Part shown: positions 11,837 to 19,751 of the stretch, in pieces | Numbering within the stretch: the first letter of the stretch is position 1 | Layout of the letters: the number at the start of each line of letters is the position of its first letter | NCBI RefSeq assembly: GCF_029714205.1 | Contig: NZ_CP121648.1 | Span: 5,095,001-5,159,000, forward strand | Length of the DNA stretch: 64,000 nt | DNA from: Methylobacterium sp. CB376 | GTDB lineage: Bacteria > Pseudomonadota > Alphaproteobacteria > Rhizobiales > Beijerinckiaceae | Direction: 5' to 3' | The notes under the pieces: model-generated | Database searches by the model: none | The model's input: only the letters and a program-made list of their open reading frames with translations | Told to the model about the DNA's origin: nothing | Made by a program: the position numbers and the translations under genes

Positions 11837-11861
11837 AACGACGCTCCTACCGCTTGGTTCC
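11837..11861 (-). promoter_or_regulatory. EcfG-type general stress promoter
   Basis: On the minus strand the sequence reads GGAAC (11861-11857), exactly 16 bp, then CGTT (11840-11837). This matches the alphaproteobacterial EcfG consensus GGAAC-N16/17-CGTT. It is about 97 bp upstream of the DUF4142 start codon and in the same direction. Confidence 0.65.
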
Positions 11862-11910
11862 AACCCAGCGTCATGCAGCGGCGGACCAGGTTGCGCGGCG
11901 GGCCGAGCGG

Positions 11911-12693
11911 TCACTCCGGGAGATCGGTCCCGACCTCGACGACGCGGACTCCGTGCTCGTCGCAGAGCTCGCGCAGGGGACGCGAGGGCAGCGCGTCGGT
12001 CACGAAGACGTCGAGCTCGCCGACATGCCCGACCCGGATCGGCGCCGTGCGGTCGAGCTTCAGCTTGTCGGCAACCAGCATCACCCGCCGCGAATTGTCG
12101 ATGATGGCGCGGGCGACGCGCACCTCGCGGTAGTCGAAATCGAGCAGCGCGCCGTCCTCGTCGATCGCGGAGGCGCCGATCACGGCGTAGTCGACCTTGA
12201 ACTGGTTGATGAAGTCGACCGCCGCCGAGCCGATCACCGCCCCGTCCGCCCGCCGCACCGGGCCGCCCGCGACGATCAGGCTGATCCGCGGGTGCCGGTA
12301 GAGAAGCGTCGCCACGTTGAGGTTGTTCGTGATGACGAGCAGGTCCTCATGCTCGACGAGGGCGCGGGCGACCTCCTCGGTCGTCGTGCCGATGTTGATG
12401 AAGAGCGAGGCGCCGTGGGGAATGAGCCTGGCCGCGGCGAGGCCGATCGCCCGCTTCTCGGCGTGGGCGACGAGGCGGCGGGCCTCGTAGGCGACGTTCT
12501 CGACCCCGCTCGAGAGCACGGCGCCGCCGTGCACCCGCGACAGCAGGCGGCTGTCGCAGAGCTCGTTCAGGTCCTTGCGGATGGTCTGGGGGGTGACGTC
12601 GAACCGGACCGCCAGATCCTCGACGCTGACCCGGCCCTGCTGCCGGGCGATCGCCAGGATGTCGTGCTGGCGCGGAGAGAGGGTGTCGCTCAA
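11911..12693 (-). CDS. DeoR/GlpR-family transcriptional regulator
   Basis: This is a sugar-phosphate-responsive repressor type. Residues 1-57 form the DeoR winged helix (SPRQHDILAIARQQGRVSVE, then TPQTIRKDLNEL with recognition helix). Residues 75-235 form the DeoRC sensor with TTTEEVARAL and a CLVADKLK-like VADKLKLDR site near the end. At 260 aa it is full length and closest in pattern to GlpR (YEARR after the HTH). The target genes are not evident nearby: the flanking genes are dps and the DUF4142 gene. Confidence 0.87.
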   Translation of the reverse strand: MSDTLSPRQHDILAIARQQGRVSVEDLAVRFDVTPQTIRKDLNELCDSRLLSRVHGGAVLSSGVENVAYEARRLVAHAEKRAIGLAAARLIPHGASLFINIGTTTEEVARALVEHEDLLVITNNLNVATLLYRHPRISLIVAGGPVRRADGAVIGSAAVDFINQFKVDYAVIGASAIDEDGALLDFDYREVRVARAIIDNSRRVMLVADKLKLDRTAPIRVGHVGELDVFVTDALPSRPLRELCDEHGVRVVEVGTDLPE

Positions 12694-12801
12694 GGGGGGT
12701 CCGGTTCACGGGGCGGGCCGCCCGCATTGTTCCGGGAAACGGAAGGGGGCGCAACGTGCGCCCGGGCGGCCGGCGGGGGCCCCGCCGTCCGGGCCGGAGC
12801 C

Positions 12802-13392
12802 TCAGTGCCCGTCGGCGCCGCCGCGGCGGCTCGCCTCGTAGAGGAACCAGGTGCGCTCCTCGGCCTGGTCGATCCACTCCTCGATCAGGCTCGCCGTCGC
12901 CACGTCGTTGTGCTCGTCGCAGAGGTCGTGCAGCTCGCGCATCCGCGACGTCGTCGCCTTGTTGTCGTCGCGCAGCTCGGCCAGCATGTCGAGCGGGTCG
13001 ACGTAATCGGCGTTGTTGTCGACGATCCGCGCCTTCTGGGCCGCTTGGCCGAGGGAGCGCAGCGTCGTGCCGCCGATCTTGCGGGCCCGCTCGGCCACGT
13101 CGTCGGTCGCGGCGAGGATCTGGGACGCCTGCTCGTCGAGCAGCAGGTGGTAGTCGCGGAAATGCGGCCCGCTGACGTGCCAGTGGAAGTTCTTGGTCTT
13201 GAGGTAGAGGGCGAGGAAGTCCGAGAGCAGGACCGTCAGCCCCTCCGCGATCTCCCGGGAGGCCTCGGGCGAGAGGTCGGAGGGCGTGTTGAGCCGCTCG
13301 GCGGTGACGCGCACGCGCGCGTCGGAGGCAGCGGTCTTCGGCTGCGCGGCGCGGCCGATGGGCGCCGCGGCGGCCTTGGTGGAACGGGCCAT
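12802..13392 (-). CDS. dps: Dps-family DNA-binding ferritin-like protein
   Basis: This mini-ferritin oxidises Fe(II) with peroxide and protects DNA during stress. The inter-subunit ferroxidase motif is visible: NFHWHVSGPHF (H70, H72) and HLLLDEQ (D86, E87). A basic 30-residue N-terminal tail (ARSTKAAAAPIGRAAQPK) probably binds DNA. The core ends with EERTWFLYEAS; 196 aa. Upstream on the same strand a GGAACC box (near 13464) resembles the EcfG -35, but the -10 (AATT) does not fit, so stress-sigma control is only a possibility. Confidence 0.92.
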   Translation of the reverse strand: MARSTKAAAAPIGRAAQPKTAASDARVRVTAERLNTPSDLSPEASREIAEGLTVLLSDFLALYLKTKNFHWHVSGPHFRDYHLLLDEQASQILAATDDVAERARKIGGTTLRSLGQAAQKARIVDNNADYVDPLDMLAELRDDNKATTSRMRELHDLCDEHNDVATASLIEEWIDQAEERTWFLYEASRRGGADGH

Positions 13393-13500
13393 TGGGAAAG
13401 TCTCCGGATCTGCGCGCCGCGAGCAGCGCGCCGTTCGCTCGCCAATTCGAGCGCGGCCGGTTGGTTCCGCAGGGGAGCCGCCGGACTTGGCCGTGCGGCA

Positions 13501-15138
13501 TCAGGTCCGGGGCGTCGCGGCCGACCCCTGCGCGCGCGGGGCCGGACCCTGCGCGCGCGGCGCCGAACCGGGCTTCGGCGCGGCCAGGGGCGCCGGAGCT
13601 CCGGCGGGCGCGGGAGCGGCCGCGGCCCTGGCGGCGGGCCTCGGCGCGATCGCGGCCGTGGTGGCCACGTCGGGCGCCGGCTTCTCCGGGCCGGCGCCGT
13701 CGAGGTTGTAGACGTCGTCGCGGAAATGGGCCCGGCCGTCCGGGGTGGCGTAGCCCGTCAGGTACACGAAGGTCACGGGTACCGGCTTGGCGAGCTTGAT
13801 GTCGCGCCGCTCGCCGGTCGCGATCCCGGTCTCGATCTCGATCGGGCCCCAGACCGTTCCGGGCCCGCCGGGACCGGGCGTCCCCTCGAGCAGCCACGCG
13901 ACCAGCCCCTTCACTTCCGCCACCCGCACGCAGCCCGAGGAGTGGAACCGGATCGTGCGGGTGAACAGGCTCTTCGAGGGCGTGTCGTGCATGTAGACGG
14001 CGTGGCGGTTCGGCATGTCGATCCGCACCTGGCCGAGCGAGTTGTCGAAGCCCGGATCCTGCCGCACGGTGTAGTTCACCGCCTTCTCGGTCGACCAGTC
14101 GATCGCGGTCGGCTGCACCTCGTTGCCCTGCCCGTCCAACATCCGGATGTGCATCTTGGCGAGGTAGCCCGGGTCCTTCCGCATGTGCGGGATGATGTCC
14201 TTCTTGATCAGCGAGACCGGCACGGTCCAGGTCGGATTGAAATTGACGTTGGTGATCCGCGTCTCGACCATCGGCGAGGCGCGGTCGGGCTTGCCGACCA
14301 CGGCCACGTAGCGGCGCACGACGGCGCCGCGCTCCACCGCCTCGACGGCGGCGGCCGGGATGTTGGCGACCACGTAGCGCTCGCCGAAGGGGAAGCGCGA
14401 GCCCATCAGGCGCGCCGCGGAGGCAGCGAGCTGGCGCTGGCGCACGCTGGCCGGCACGTTGAGCGCCTTGACCGTCATGGCGCCGACGAGCCCGGTCTCG
14501 GGCAGGCCGTGCCGGTGCTGGAAGCGCGTCACCGCCGCCACGAGCGCCTCGTCCATGCGGTCGGAGACCGGCGCGTCGGCCGGGAGATCCTCGGTCGCCG
14601 CGAGGCGGCGGCGCAGGGCCAGCACCCCCGGATGCCGGTCGCCGGGCTTGAGGGACAGGCTGGCGGGGACGGAGGGCCAGCCGCCGGCCTGGACGATGGC
14701 CTGGTAGCGGTCCGCCATCCGCAGCGTGTCGAGGAAGGTGGCGGGCGTGAGGGTCGGGGTCGGGTCCTGGGAGACCGGCGCGAGGACGAGCGGCGGCAAT
14801 TCGCGCGAGGCGCGCCGCGGCGCCTCCCTGGCGGGCGCGGGGCTCTCCTCGGCGGCGGGCGCGGCCGGGGCGGATGCCGCGGGGGCGCCGGCGGGGCCGG
14901 GCGCCGCGACCGGGCCGGCGGGCGCGGCCGCCCTGCCCGCCTCGGGGAGCGGGGCCTTGGCGGGGTCCGGCGCGGGCGCCCCGGAGGCGGCGGACGCCTC
15001 GGCGGGCACCGGGACGGCGGCGGGGGGCACGGGCGGCGCCTGCGCGACCACCGCCCCCGCCCCGAGCAGCCAGGCCGCCGCGGCGAGCGGCAGCACGGGC
15101 CGGGCCGACCCGGACGGGGGGACAAGCTGACGACGCAT
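13501..15138 (-). CDS. Periplasmic L,D-transpeptidase with peptidoglycan-binding domain
   Basis: This cross-links peptidoglycan (3-3 cross-links) or attaches proteins to it in the periplasm. A signal peptide follows ATG 15138 (hydrophobic PLAAAAWLLGAGAVVA). Next come a ~110-residue Ala/Pro-rich linker, a PG-binding-like region (ALRRRLAATEDLPADAP, AVTRFQHRHGL), and the YkuD domain (~residues 280-440) with its catalytic HSSGCVRV (Cys near residue 400). An Ala/Pro-rich tail ends at 545 aa. The domain order is that of the LdtD/YcbB group. The frame is open 138 bp further upstream, but the signal peptide decides the start. Confidence 0.88.
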   Translation of the reverse strand: MRRQLVPPSGSARPVLPLAAAAWLLGAGAVVAQAPPVPPAAVPVPAEASAASGAPAPDPAKAPLPEAGRAAAPAGPVAAPGPAGAPAASAPAAPAAEESPAPAREAPRRASRELPPLVLAPVSQDPTPTLTPATFLDTLRMADRYQAIVQAGGWPSVPASLSLKPGDRHPGVLALRRRLAATEDLPADAPVSDRMDEALVAAVTRFQHRHGLPETGLVGAMTVKALNVPASVRQRQLAASAARLMGSRFPFGERYVVANIPAAAVEAVERGAVVRRYVAVVGKPDRASPMVETRITNVNFNPTWTVPVSLIKKDIIPHMRKDPGYLAKMHIRMLDGQGNEVQPTAIDWSTEKAVNYTVRQDPGFDNSLGQVRIDMPNRHAVYMHDTPSKSLFTRTIRFHSSGCVRVAEVKGLVAWLLEGTPGPGGPGTVWGPIEIETGIATGERRDIKLAKPVPVTFVYLTGYATPDGRAHFRDDVYNLDGAGPEKPAPDVATTAAIAPRPAARAAAAPAPAGAPAPLAAPKPGSAPRAQGPAPRAQGSAATPRT

Positions 15139-15361
15139 GATGGCCGGCCTCGTGTGCGGACGCGGGCGGAGCATCGCCCGGCCATGGTTACGGAAACCCT
15201 GCCGCGCAGGAGCCGCCCGCGCCGCGCGCCGGTTGCGGCTGCCGGGCTCCGCCGCTCCCGGCAACGATGGGCCCAAGCTTGGTCCCGGTCCGCGGCACGG
15301 TAGCGCGGCCGCGGCAAGGTCCCTCCCCCGTCATCCGCGTCGAGGAGACCGATCTTCCGGC

Positions 15362-15497
15362 TGATCCGGCATCCGCGTGATCAAGGTGGATCCCGGATCG
15401 CGAGCCTGCGCGGCGCCTGTGCGCGGCGCCTGAGCGACGCCGACATCCGCATGGCCGACATCGGAGATGGCGAAGCCATCAACCGGAGGTCGGATGA
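15362..15497 (+). repeat. Dispersed palindromic repeat, copy 3
   Basis: Hairpin 1 is degenerate (GATCCGGCATCC...GGATCCCGGATC). The linker GAGCCTGCGCGGCGCCTG is partly duplicated (CGGCGCCTGTGCGCGGCGCCTGAG), then CGACATCCGCATGGCC-GACATCGGAGATGG-CGAAGCCATCAACCGGAGGTCGGATG. It lies between two divergent genes. Nothing else is evident in 15139-15636. Confidence 0.75.
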
Positions 15498-15636
15498 TGC
15501 GCCGCGACCGCACATGCGGTTCTCCTGCGCTGCTGTTCCCGCCTCGGTCAGGCCTTGGTCGGAAACTTGCCTTCTTCTCGTTCGACAGCGGGCGGCGAGA
15601 ATGAGCGCCTGACGAGGACGACGGCGAGGCCGGGCC

Positions 15637-17081
15637 ATGGGGCAGAGCGAAGTGCGGCGGCGCGTCGGAACGGCCGCGTCGGCCTGCGTGACCTTCGGGG
15701 CGGTGGCGCACCTCGCCAATTGTCTCGACGGCACCTCCGGTCTGCTCGCGGAGGGCGCGGCCGGGCTCCTGCTCCTGGCGGGCGGCGCGGCCGCCCTCGC
15801 GGCGGGGTTCGCCGGGCTGCTCGGCCGGGCGGCCCGGCGCCCGGCCCTCGGGCTCGCCGGGCTCGGGCTGGGCGCGGCCCTCGCGCTCGCCACCCAGGTC
15901 TATCCCGCCCTGTCGCGGGGCCTCGCCGAGCGCTTCGGCCCGCCCGAGGACATCCCCGACACGCTGCTCGCGCTGGGGCCGGGCGGGCGCGACGTGCGCC
16001 TCTCCGGCACGCTGACGGCCGGGGCCGGGGCGCGGCTCGCGGCCCTGCTCGCCGCCAATCCCCGGGTCGAGCGGATCCACCTCACCAGCGACGGCGGCCT
16101 CGTCGAGGAGGGGCTGGCGCTCGGGGAGGCGATCGCCGCGCGCGGCCTCGCCACCTACGTGCCGGATTACTGCGTCTCGGCCTGCACCCTCGCCTTCCTG
16201 CGCGGGCGGGAGCGCCTTCTGATGGCGGAGGCCCGCCTCGGCTTCCACTCCCCCTACGAGACCGGGATCTTCGGCGAGATCCTGGCGATCGACAGCGCGC
16301 CCGAGCGCCGGGCGTACCTGCGCACCGGCCTGTCGCCGGACTTCGTGGAGGCGGCGCTGCGCGTGGCGCCGAAGGAGGTCTGGACGCCGACGCCCGAGCG
16401 CCTGCGCGCGGCCGGAGCCGTCACGGGGATCGTCGGCGCGGACCGCCTGCCCGATTCGACCCTCGACGACGACCCGACCCTCGCGGGGGCGCGCGCCGCC
16501 GTACTGAGCGCGGTCGGGCTGATGCGCCCCCTCGCGGAGGGAGCACCCGCGCGCCTCGACGCGGTGGCGGCGCGCTACCTCGACGCCTACCGGCAGGGCC
16601 GCAGCGAGGCGCACGGGCAGGACGTGATCCGGCTCCACGCCGCCCGGCAGATCGCCGAGGTGCTGGCCGGCGCGCCCGACGCCGTGCTCCTCGATCTCGG
16701 CCGCTTCCTGCTCCGGGCCGCGCGGGCGAGCGACCCCGACGAGGCGGAGGAATGCGCGGCCCTGGTGCGGGAGGCCGACCTGGTGAGCGCCGCCGAGATC
16801 CTCGGGCGGCGCGAGCCGCGGGCGGCGGAGAGCGCCCGCGCCCTCCTGGGGCGGGCGCTGGAGGGGCGCGACGGCGCGGGCGCGATCCGCCCCCGGCGCC
16901 GCCCCTTGCGTCCCCCGCCCGCCTCCTCGGCTGCGGCGACCTGCAGGACGCGCTCGCCCGCGACCTCGCCCAGCCCGAGGCGGCGGCGCACCTGCGGGCC
17001 CTGCTGTTCCCCGGCGCCCGCCCGCCCGGCGCGCAAGACGCGCGAGGCGCTCGCGAGGCGACGGCGCGGCCGCGGGAATAG
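15637..17081 (+). CDS. Membrane-anchored ClpP/crotonase-fold protein (COG3904-like), apparent frameshift
   Basis: The N-terminus has two or three membrane segments (residues ~12-85). A ClpP-like domain follows at ~100-260: HLTSDGGLVEEGLALGEAI, then YCVSACTLAFL with the likely nucleophilic serine and GFHSPY with the histidine. This pattern is known from predicted periplasmic proteins of COG3904. Near 16880-16920 the frame becomes Arg/Pro/Ser-rich, while the frame ending at 17081 reads plausible protein (LLGCGDLQDALARDLAQPEAA). I therefore treat it as one gene with a frameshift, natural or from sequencing. Unshifted, it would run into the downstream amidohydrolase as an 892-aa chain. Confidence 0.65.
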
Positions 17082-17148
17082 GCCCCTGGACAAGCCGGCA
17101 TCGCCCGCCAAGGATGCCCGGCCCCGGATCAGGGAGGTTCACTGCCGC

Positions 17149-18315
17149 ATGTCCCCGCTCGACCGCATCACCGCCCACCTCGACGAACTCGTGGCGATCC
17201 GCCGCGACCTGCACGCTCACCCGGAGATCGGCTTCGAGGAGACGCGCACCAGCGCGATCGTGGCGGAGCGGCTCGAAGCCTGGGGCATCGAGGTGCATCG
17301 CGGCGTCGGCCGCACCGGGATCGTCGGGGTGCTGACCGGGCGGGGCACCTCGTCGCGCCGGATCGGATTGCGCGCCGACATGGACGCGCTCCCGATCGAG
17401 GAGGCCACGAATCTGCCCTACCGCTCGACGCGGCCCGGCACCATGCATGCCTGCGGCCACGACGGGCACACCGCGATGCTCCTCGGCGCCGCCAAGTACC
17501 TGAGCGAGACCCGCGACTTCGACGGCACGGCGGTGTTCATCTTCCAGCCCGCCGAGGAGGGCCTCGGCGGCGCCCGGGCCATGCTCGCCGACGGCCTGTT
17601 CGCGCACTTTCCCTGCGACGAGGTCTACGGCCTGCACAACCAGCCGAACGGGCGGCACGGGCAGCTGTCGATCCGGCGCGGGCCGGCCATGGCGGCGGCC
17701 GACTTCTTCGACATCCGCATCGGCGGCCGGGGCGCCCACGCGGCCCAGCCGCATCGCGGCGTCGACCCGGTGGTGATCCAGGCCGCGCTCGTCCAGGCGT
17801 TGCAGGCGGTGGTGAGCCGCAACACCGACCCGGTGCAGTCGGCCGTCCTGTCGATCACCCGCGTCCAGGCGGGAGCGGCCTACAACGTGATCCCCGAGGA
17901 GGCGCACCTCGCCGGCACGATCCGCACCTTCGACGACCGCGTCCGGGCGATGGTGGCGTCCCGCCTGCGGGAGACCTGCGCGGGCCTCGCCGCCGCGTTC
18001 GGCGCCGAGATCGCGGTCGAGATCCGGGACGTCTTCTCGGTCCTGCGCAACAGCGAGGCGCAGACCGAGGCCGCCCTCGCGGTCGCCCGCGAGCTGTTCG
18101 GGCCCGAGCGCGTGGAGGACGACCCTGACCCCAAGATGGGAAGCGAGGATTTCGCCGACATGCTGCTGGCCGTTCCGGGCGCCTATGCGTGGCTCGGGGC
18201 GAAGGCGGGTGCGGCGCTCCACAACGCCGCCTACGACTTCGACGACAGCATCATCCCGCTCGGCGCCGCCTACCTGGCCCGCCTCGTCGAGCGCCGCGCC
18301 GCCGCCGGCCTGTGA
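17149..18315 (+). CDS. M20-family amidohydrolase (hippurate hydrolase type)
   Basis: This cytoplasmic binuclear metallo-amidohydrolase cleaves N-acyl amino acids or related amides. Motifs are RRDLHAHPEIGFEE, the metal-binding MHACGHDGHTAM, QPAEEGLGGAR with the catalytic glutamates, and a dimerisation domain starting at RGGRGAHAAQPH. The late metal ligand lies in PKMGSEDFADM. ATG 17149 has GGAGG upstream and gives 388 aa, typical of HipO/AmhX-like proteins. The reading frame is open upstream into the previous gene, but that linker is not protein-like. The substrate is not identifiable. Confidence 0.88.
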   Translation: MSPLDRITAHLDELVAIRRDLHAHPEIGFEETRTSAIVAERLEAWGIEVHRGVGRTGIVGVLTGRGTSSRRIGLRADMDALPIEEATNLPYRSTRPGTMHACGHDGHTAMLLGAAKYLSETRDFDGTAVFIFQPAEEGLGGARAMLADGLFAHFPCDEVYGLHNQPNGRHGQLSIRRGPAMAAADFFDIRIGGRGAHAAQPHRGVDPVVIQAALVQALQAVVSRNTDPVQSAVLSITRVQAGAAYNVIPEEAHLAGTIRTFDDRVRAMVASRLRETCAGLAAAFGAEIAVEIRDVFSVLRNSEAQTEAALAVARELFGPERVEDDPDPKMGSEDFADMLLAVPGAYAWLGAKAGAALHNAAYDFDDSIIPLGAAYLARLVERRAAAGL

Positions 18316-18439
18316 CGCCGGCTCCCTGAGAGCTCGAGCGGAGCGGCCGCACGCCGTCCCGCTCCGGCTCCCGCCGCCGCATCACCGCTGCGGCCCGACC
18401 GGTGATCCCTTCGGCGACCCAACGCTCAGCGGAGCCCTC

Positions 18440-18880
18440 ATGACCACGCCCGCCTACGACCCGAACAACGTCTTCGCCAGGATCCTGCGCGGCGAGATCC
18501 CCGCCCACCGCGTCTACGAGGACGCGCATTGCCTCGCCTTCATGGACGTGATGCCGCAAGTGGACGGGCACACCCTGGTGGTGCCCAAGGCCCCGAGCCG
18601 GGGACTCCTCGACGCGGATCCGGCCTCGCTCGGCCCGCTCTTCGCCGCCGTGCAGACGGTCGCGGCGGCGGTGAAGACCGCCTTCGCGGCGGACGGCCTG
18701 GTGGTGAGCCAGTTCAACGAGCCGGCGGGCGGTCAGACCGTGTTCCACCTCCACGTCCACATCCTGCCCCGCCACGAGGGCGTGCCGATGCGCCAGCACG
18801 CCCGCGGCATGGCGGACGGGGCCGTGCTCGCCGCCCACGCGGAGAGGATCCGGGCGGCGCTGGCGGCGCGCCCCGCCTGA
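18440..18880 (+). CDS. HIT-family nucleotide-binding hydrolase
   Basis: This is a histidine-triad phosphoramidase/hydrolase acting on purine nucleotide conjugates. The triad HLHVHILPR is at about residues 103-111 (consensus HxHxHxx). The N-terminus NNVFARILRGEIPAHRVYED and the segment DVMPQVDGHTLVVPK are conserved in the group; 146 aa. The stop codon (18878-18880) shares its last two bases with the start of a dispersed hairpin repeat. Confidence 0.92.
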   Translation: MTTPAYDPNNVFARILRGEIPAHRVYEDAHCLAFMDVMPQVDGHTLVVPKAPSRGLLDADPASLGPLFAAVQTVAAAVKTAFAADGLVVSQFNEPAGGQTVFHLHVHILPRHEGVPMRQHARGMADGAVLAAHAERIRAALAARPA

Positions 18881-19013
18881 TCCGGGATCCGCTTGATCGA
18901 AGCCGATCCCGGATCCCAAGCCTGCGCGGTGCCTGAGCGCGGCGCCTGAGCGACGCCGACACCCGCATGGCCGAAATCGGGTATGGCGAAGCCATCAACC
19001 GGATGTCGCATGA
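18879..19013 (+). repeat. Dispersed palindromic repeat, copy 4
   Basis: Hairpin 1 is GATCCGGGATC-CGCTT, loop, GAAGC-CGATCCCGGATC. The linker CAAGCCTGCGCGGTGCCTGAG is partly repeated. It is followed by CGACACCCGCATGGCC...GGCGAAGCCATCAACCGGATGTCG. The internal layout (GCATGGCCGAAATCGG variant) matches copy 3 and the third unit of the 7.5-kb array, which defines a second subtype. Confidence 0.78.
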
Positions 19014-19047
19014 GGCGGCGCGGCGTCCCGGCCGCGGGGCCGCGCCC

Positions 19048-19512
19048 TCAGCGCTTCTGGAACAGCGGCTGGGCCAGGGCCTCGGCGCGGGCCATCCACA
19101 GGTCGCGCTCGGCCCGCAGCTCGTCCGTGCGCTTGATCTCGCTCTCGACGTGGTGGCGCAGGGCGCGCAGCTCCTCGGCGATGATCGCCTGGAGCTCCTC
19201 GTAGCGGTCCGCCTCGCTCTTCAGGCGCGCCTTGAGGACCATGTTCTCGGCCATCAGGGCGGCGATGTCCTCGTCCTCCGTCGGAGCCTCGGGCGCGGGC
19301 GCGGGCGCGGGGGCCGGCGGCGTGGACACGATGCGCGGCTCCCAGGCCGCGGGGGCCTCGGTGGAGCGGCGCAGCTCGGGCTCGGCGCGCTCGGGCGCGC
19401 GGGCGGGCGCGGCCGCCCCGTCGATGCGCGAGAGGGTCGCGAGCCAATCCCGCAGCGGTCCCGCGGGCTGGCGCGCCGGGCTGGACGAGGTCTTGTAGGC
19501 GGGTTCGGACAC
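19048..19512 (-). CDS. Hypothetical coiled-coil protein
   Basis: I do not recognise a named family. The 154-aa protein has a low-complexity Pro/Ala/Glu N-terminal half (~20-75) and a predicted coiled coil at ~80-145 (MAENMVLKARLKSEADRYEE, ELRALRHHVESEIKRTDEL). There is no signal peptide or membrane segment. It starts at GTG 19512 with AGGAGA 8 bp upstream. A near-match to a CtrA box (TTAA-N7-TAAA, 19559-19573) lies upstream, so cell-cycle control is possible but weak. Confidence 0.6.
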   Translation of the reverse strand: MSEPAYKTSSSPARQPAGPLRDWLATLSRIDGAAAPARAPERAEPELRRSTEAPAAWEPRIVSTPPAPAPAPAPEAPTEDEDIAALMAENMVLKARLKSEADRYEELQAIIAEELRALRHHVESEIKRTDELRAERDLWMARAEALAQPLFQKR

Positions 19513-19751
19513 GCCGCGTCTCCTGGAACTGATTGACGCAGAAGAGATCTCATTAAGGTTAACGGGCCGTAAATGATCCGGCCGGGGCTGGACCCGGGGC
19601 GCCGGACGCGCTACGTGCCGGCCATCCTCCTCATGACCCGTGGGACTGCGCGCGATGGTCGGGGCCGCTCGGGCGGCGTGACCGGATTCGGGCGTGACTC
19701 CGCTTCCTCGAGCGGTCCTGCCCGCGCGTCGTCACCTGGGACGTCCCTGCT

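Noticed and set aside
10723-15303. Very long open frame on the plus strand
   Set aside because: It is Arg/Pro/Ala-rich composition shadow lying antisense to four clear minus-strand genes (DUF4142, DeoR, Dps, L,D-transpeptidase).
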